Shown piece by piece: positions 63,278 through 64,000 of a stretch of 64,000 nt of DNA. How positions within the stretch are numbered: the first letter of the stretch is position 1; every line of letters begins with the position of its first letter. The DNA is from Limnohabitans sp. MMS-10A-192. GTDB lineage: Bacteria; Pseudomonadota; Gammaproteobacteria; Burkholderiales; Burkholderiaceae_C. Under the pieces are notes generated by a model. That model did not search any database. It saw only the letters and a program-made list of their open reading frames with translations, and was not told the origin of the DNA. Position numbers and translations under genes: made by a program. The DNA lies in contig NZ_NERX01000001.1 in NCBI RefSeq assembly GCF_003063335.1, positions 868,001 to 932,000 of the forward strand, given 5' to 3'.

Positions 63278-64000
63278 ATGGATGCTCCTCGCTTAGATCG
63301 ACTCACCGCATTGCTGGAAGGACTCAGTCCAAAAGTTACGCTGACTTCAAAGGCGGACGGTTTTTCGCTACACATCATCAAGGCGGGAACATCTGAACTC
63401 CCCTCGGATAGCTTTTCGGCCACTCAACTGGACGCCCTGTCCTTATTGGTTTGTCCTGCGGAGCACGCGCTACAAAACAGCCTTGAAGCCGATCAGCGAT
63501 GCTTGATGAGTTTTGACGTTGTTTTTGATGGTCCCATGGGGCCCAGCTTTTTAGCTGAGCTATCTCGGCCAATCTCAATTGGTATGAGGGACGCTGATCC
63601 ATCGCTCGTGCAAGTCATGACGCTGATTGCCAATGAAATGCAGGCCACTCGTTGTGGTCAGCCGCTATTTATCAATCATGCAGGCGATATCTTGCTGATC
63701 AGTTTGATGCGGCACATGACATCTCAACCGCAACAAGAATCAGGGCTGTTTTTTGCGTTGTCAGATCCGCGAATTGCCAAAAGTTTGGTTGCCATGCACG
63801 CCAAGCCCGCTCACCCTTGGACCCTGGAAACTTTGGCTAACTTGGCAGGCATGTCACGGACATCATTTGCGAATTACTTTAAAGATGTGATGCAGGTGTC
63901 ACCTGGAAAGTATTTAGAAAATTTGCGACTGGCGATTGCACGGCAACTGGTGCAGACCGGTATTGGGTTGAAGCAAATAGCTGCGCGAACTGGCTATGCC
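63278..64000 (+). CDS. AraC-family transcriptional regulator (3' end outside the window)
   Basis: The first 241 codons of an AraC regulator. The N-terminal cupin-like ligand domain (MDAPRLDRLTALLEGLSPKV...) is of the AraC_binding/Cupin_6 type. The first HTH contains PWTLETLANLAGMSRTSFAN and YFKDVMQVSPGKYLENLRLA, and the second HTH has begun (GIGLKQIAARTGYA) at the window edge. It is divergent from the AEC-GST-GST-dehalogenase unit, which it probably regulates. Confidence 0.88.
   Translation, partial: MDAPRLDRLTALLEGLSPKVTLTSKADGFSLHIIKAGTSELPSDSFSATQLDALSLLVCPAEHALQNSLEADQRCLMSFDVVFDGPMGPSFLAELSRPISIGMRDADPSLVQVMTLIANEMQATRCGQPLFINHAGDILLISLMRHMTSQPQQESGLFFALSDPRIAKSLVAMHAKPAHPWTLETLANLAGMSRTSFANYFKDVMQVSPGKYLENLRLAIARQLVQTGIGLKQIAARTGYA

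Overview
The window reads as chromosomal DNA of a Burkholderiales betaproteobacterium, most likely Comamonadaceae (Limnohabitans/Rhodoferax-like). This is inferred from the tig-clpP-clpX-lon order, a class I fumarase beside a UPF0114-family membrane protein and murI, an hpnD-type presqualene synthase, TRAP/Liv-like and Bug-rich transport style, and high-GC codon use. No database search was possible, so the taxon is an inference.

Layout. 1-8.4 kb: housekeeping genes (acs 5' end, UPF0114 protein, fumarase, murI, an MFS transporter, a small conserved hypothetical, MAPEG protein, cupin, secreted alpha/beta hydrolase) with tRNA-Leu(TAA) and a tandemly duplicated tRNA-Gly/tRNA-Cys unit. 8.5-14.6 kb: the protein quality-control block lon, clpX, clpP, tig on the minus strand, with heat-shock-like promoters visible before lon and clpP, then tRNA-Leu(TAG). 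14.7-23.7 kb: an RND efflux operon, two consecutive squalene/phytoene synthase-family genes, a GST, a HAD hydrolase and hemH. 23.7-31.2 kb: a sigma-54 activator followed by a five-gene Liv-type ABC transporter and an alpha/beta hydrolase, with a clear -24/-12 promoter and repeated upstream sites.

31.4-54.8 kb is an accessory, surface-oriented region. It holds an orphan FixJ/NarL-type response regulator, solute-binding proteins without permeases, a tandem pair of small secreted paralogues (one with an HExxH motif), a Bap-like Ig-repeat protein with EF-hand loops, an OmpA-domain protein, a CoA-transferase, an SDR, an APS kinase-sulfotransferase pair, and a two-partner secretion system. The TpsA is 2767 residues with 31 GLUG repeats and 11 near-identical 86-residue repeats. 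A NarL-type two-component system is divergent from it. A hairpin-bearing repeat occurs in direct orientation at about 40.2 and 54.9 kb and brackets the sulfation/TPS/two-component block.

55.0-60.1 kb is a second accessory module: chrB-chrA chromate resistance, a metallo-beta-lactamase-fold protein lacking part of the zinc motif, a TonB-like protein and a decayed excisionase-type HTH gene, bracketed by two 99-bp direct repeats. 60.2-64 kb holds a haloacid dehalogenase, two GSTs, an AEC-family transporter and a divergent AraC regulator that runs off the window; this looks like a small detoxification or catabolic cluster.
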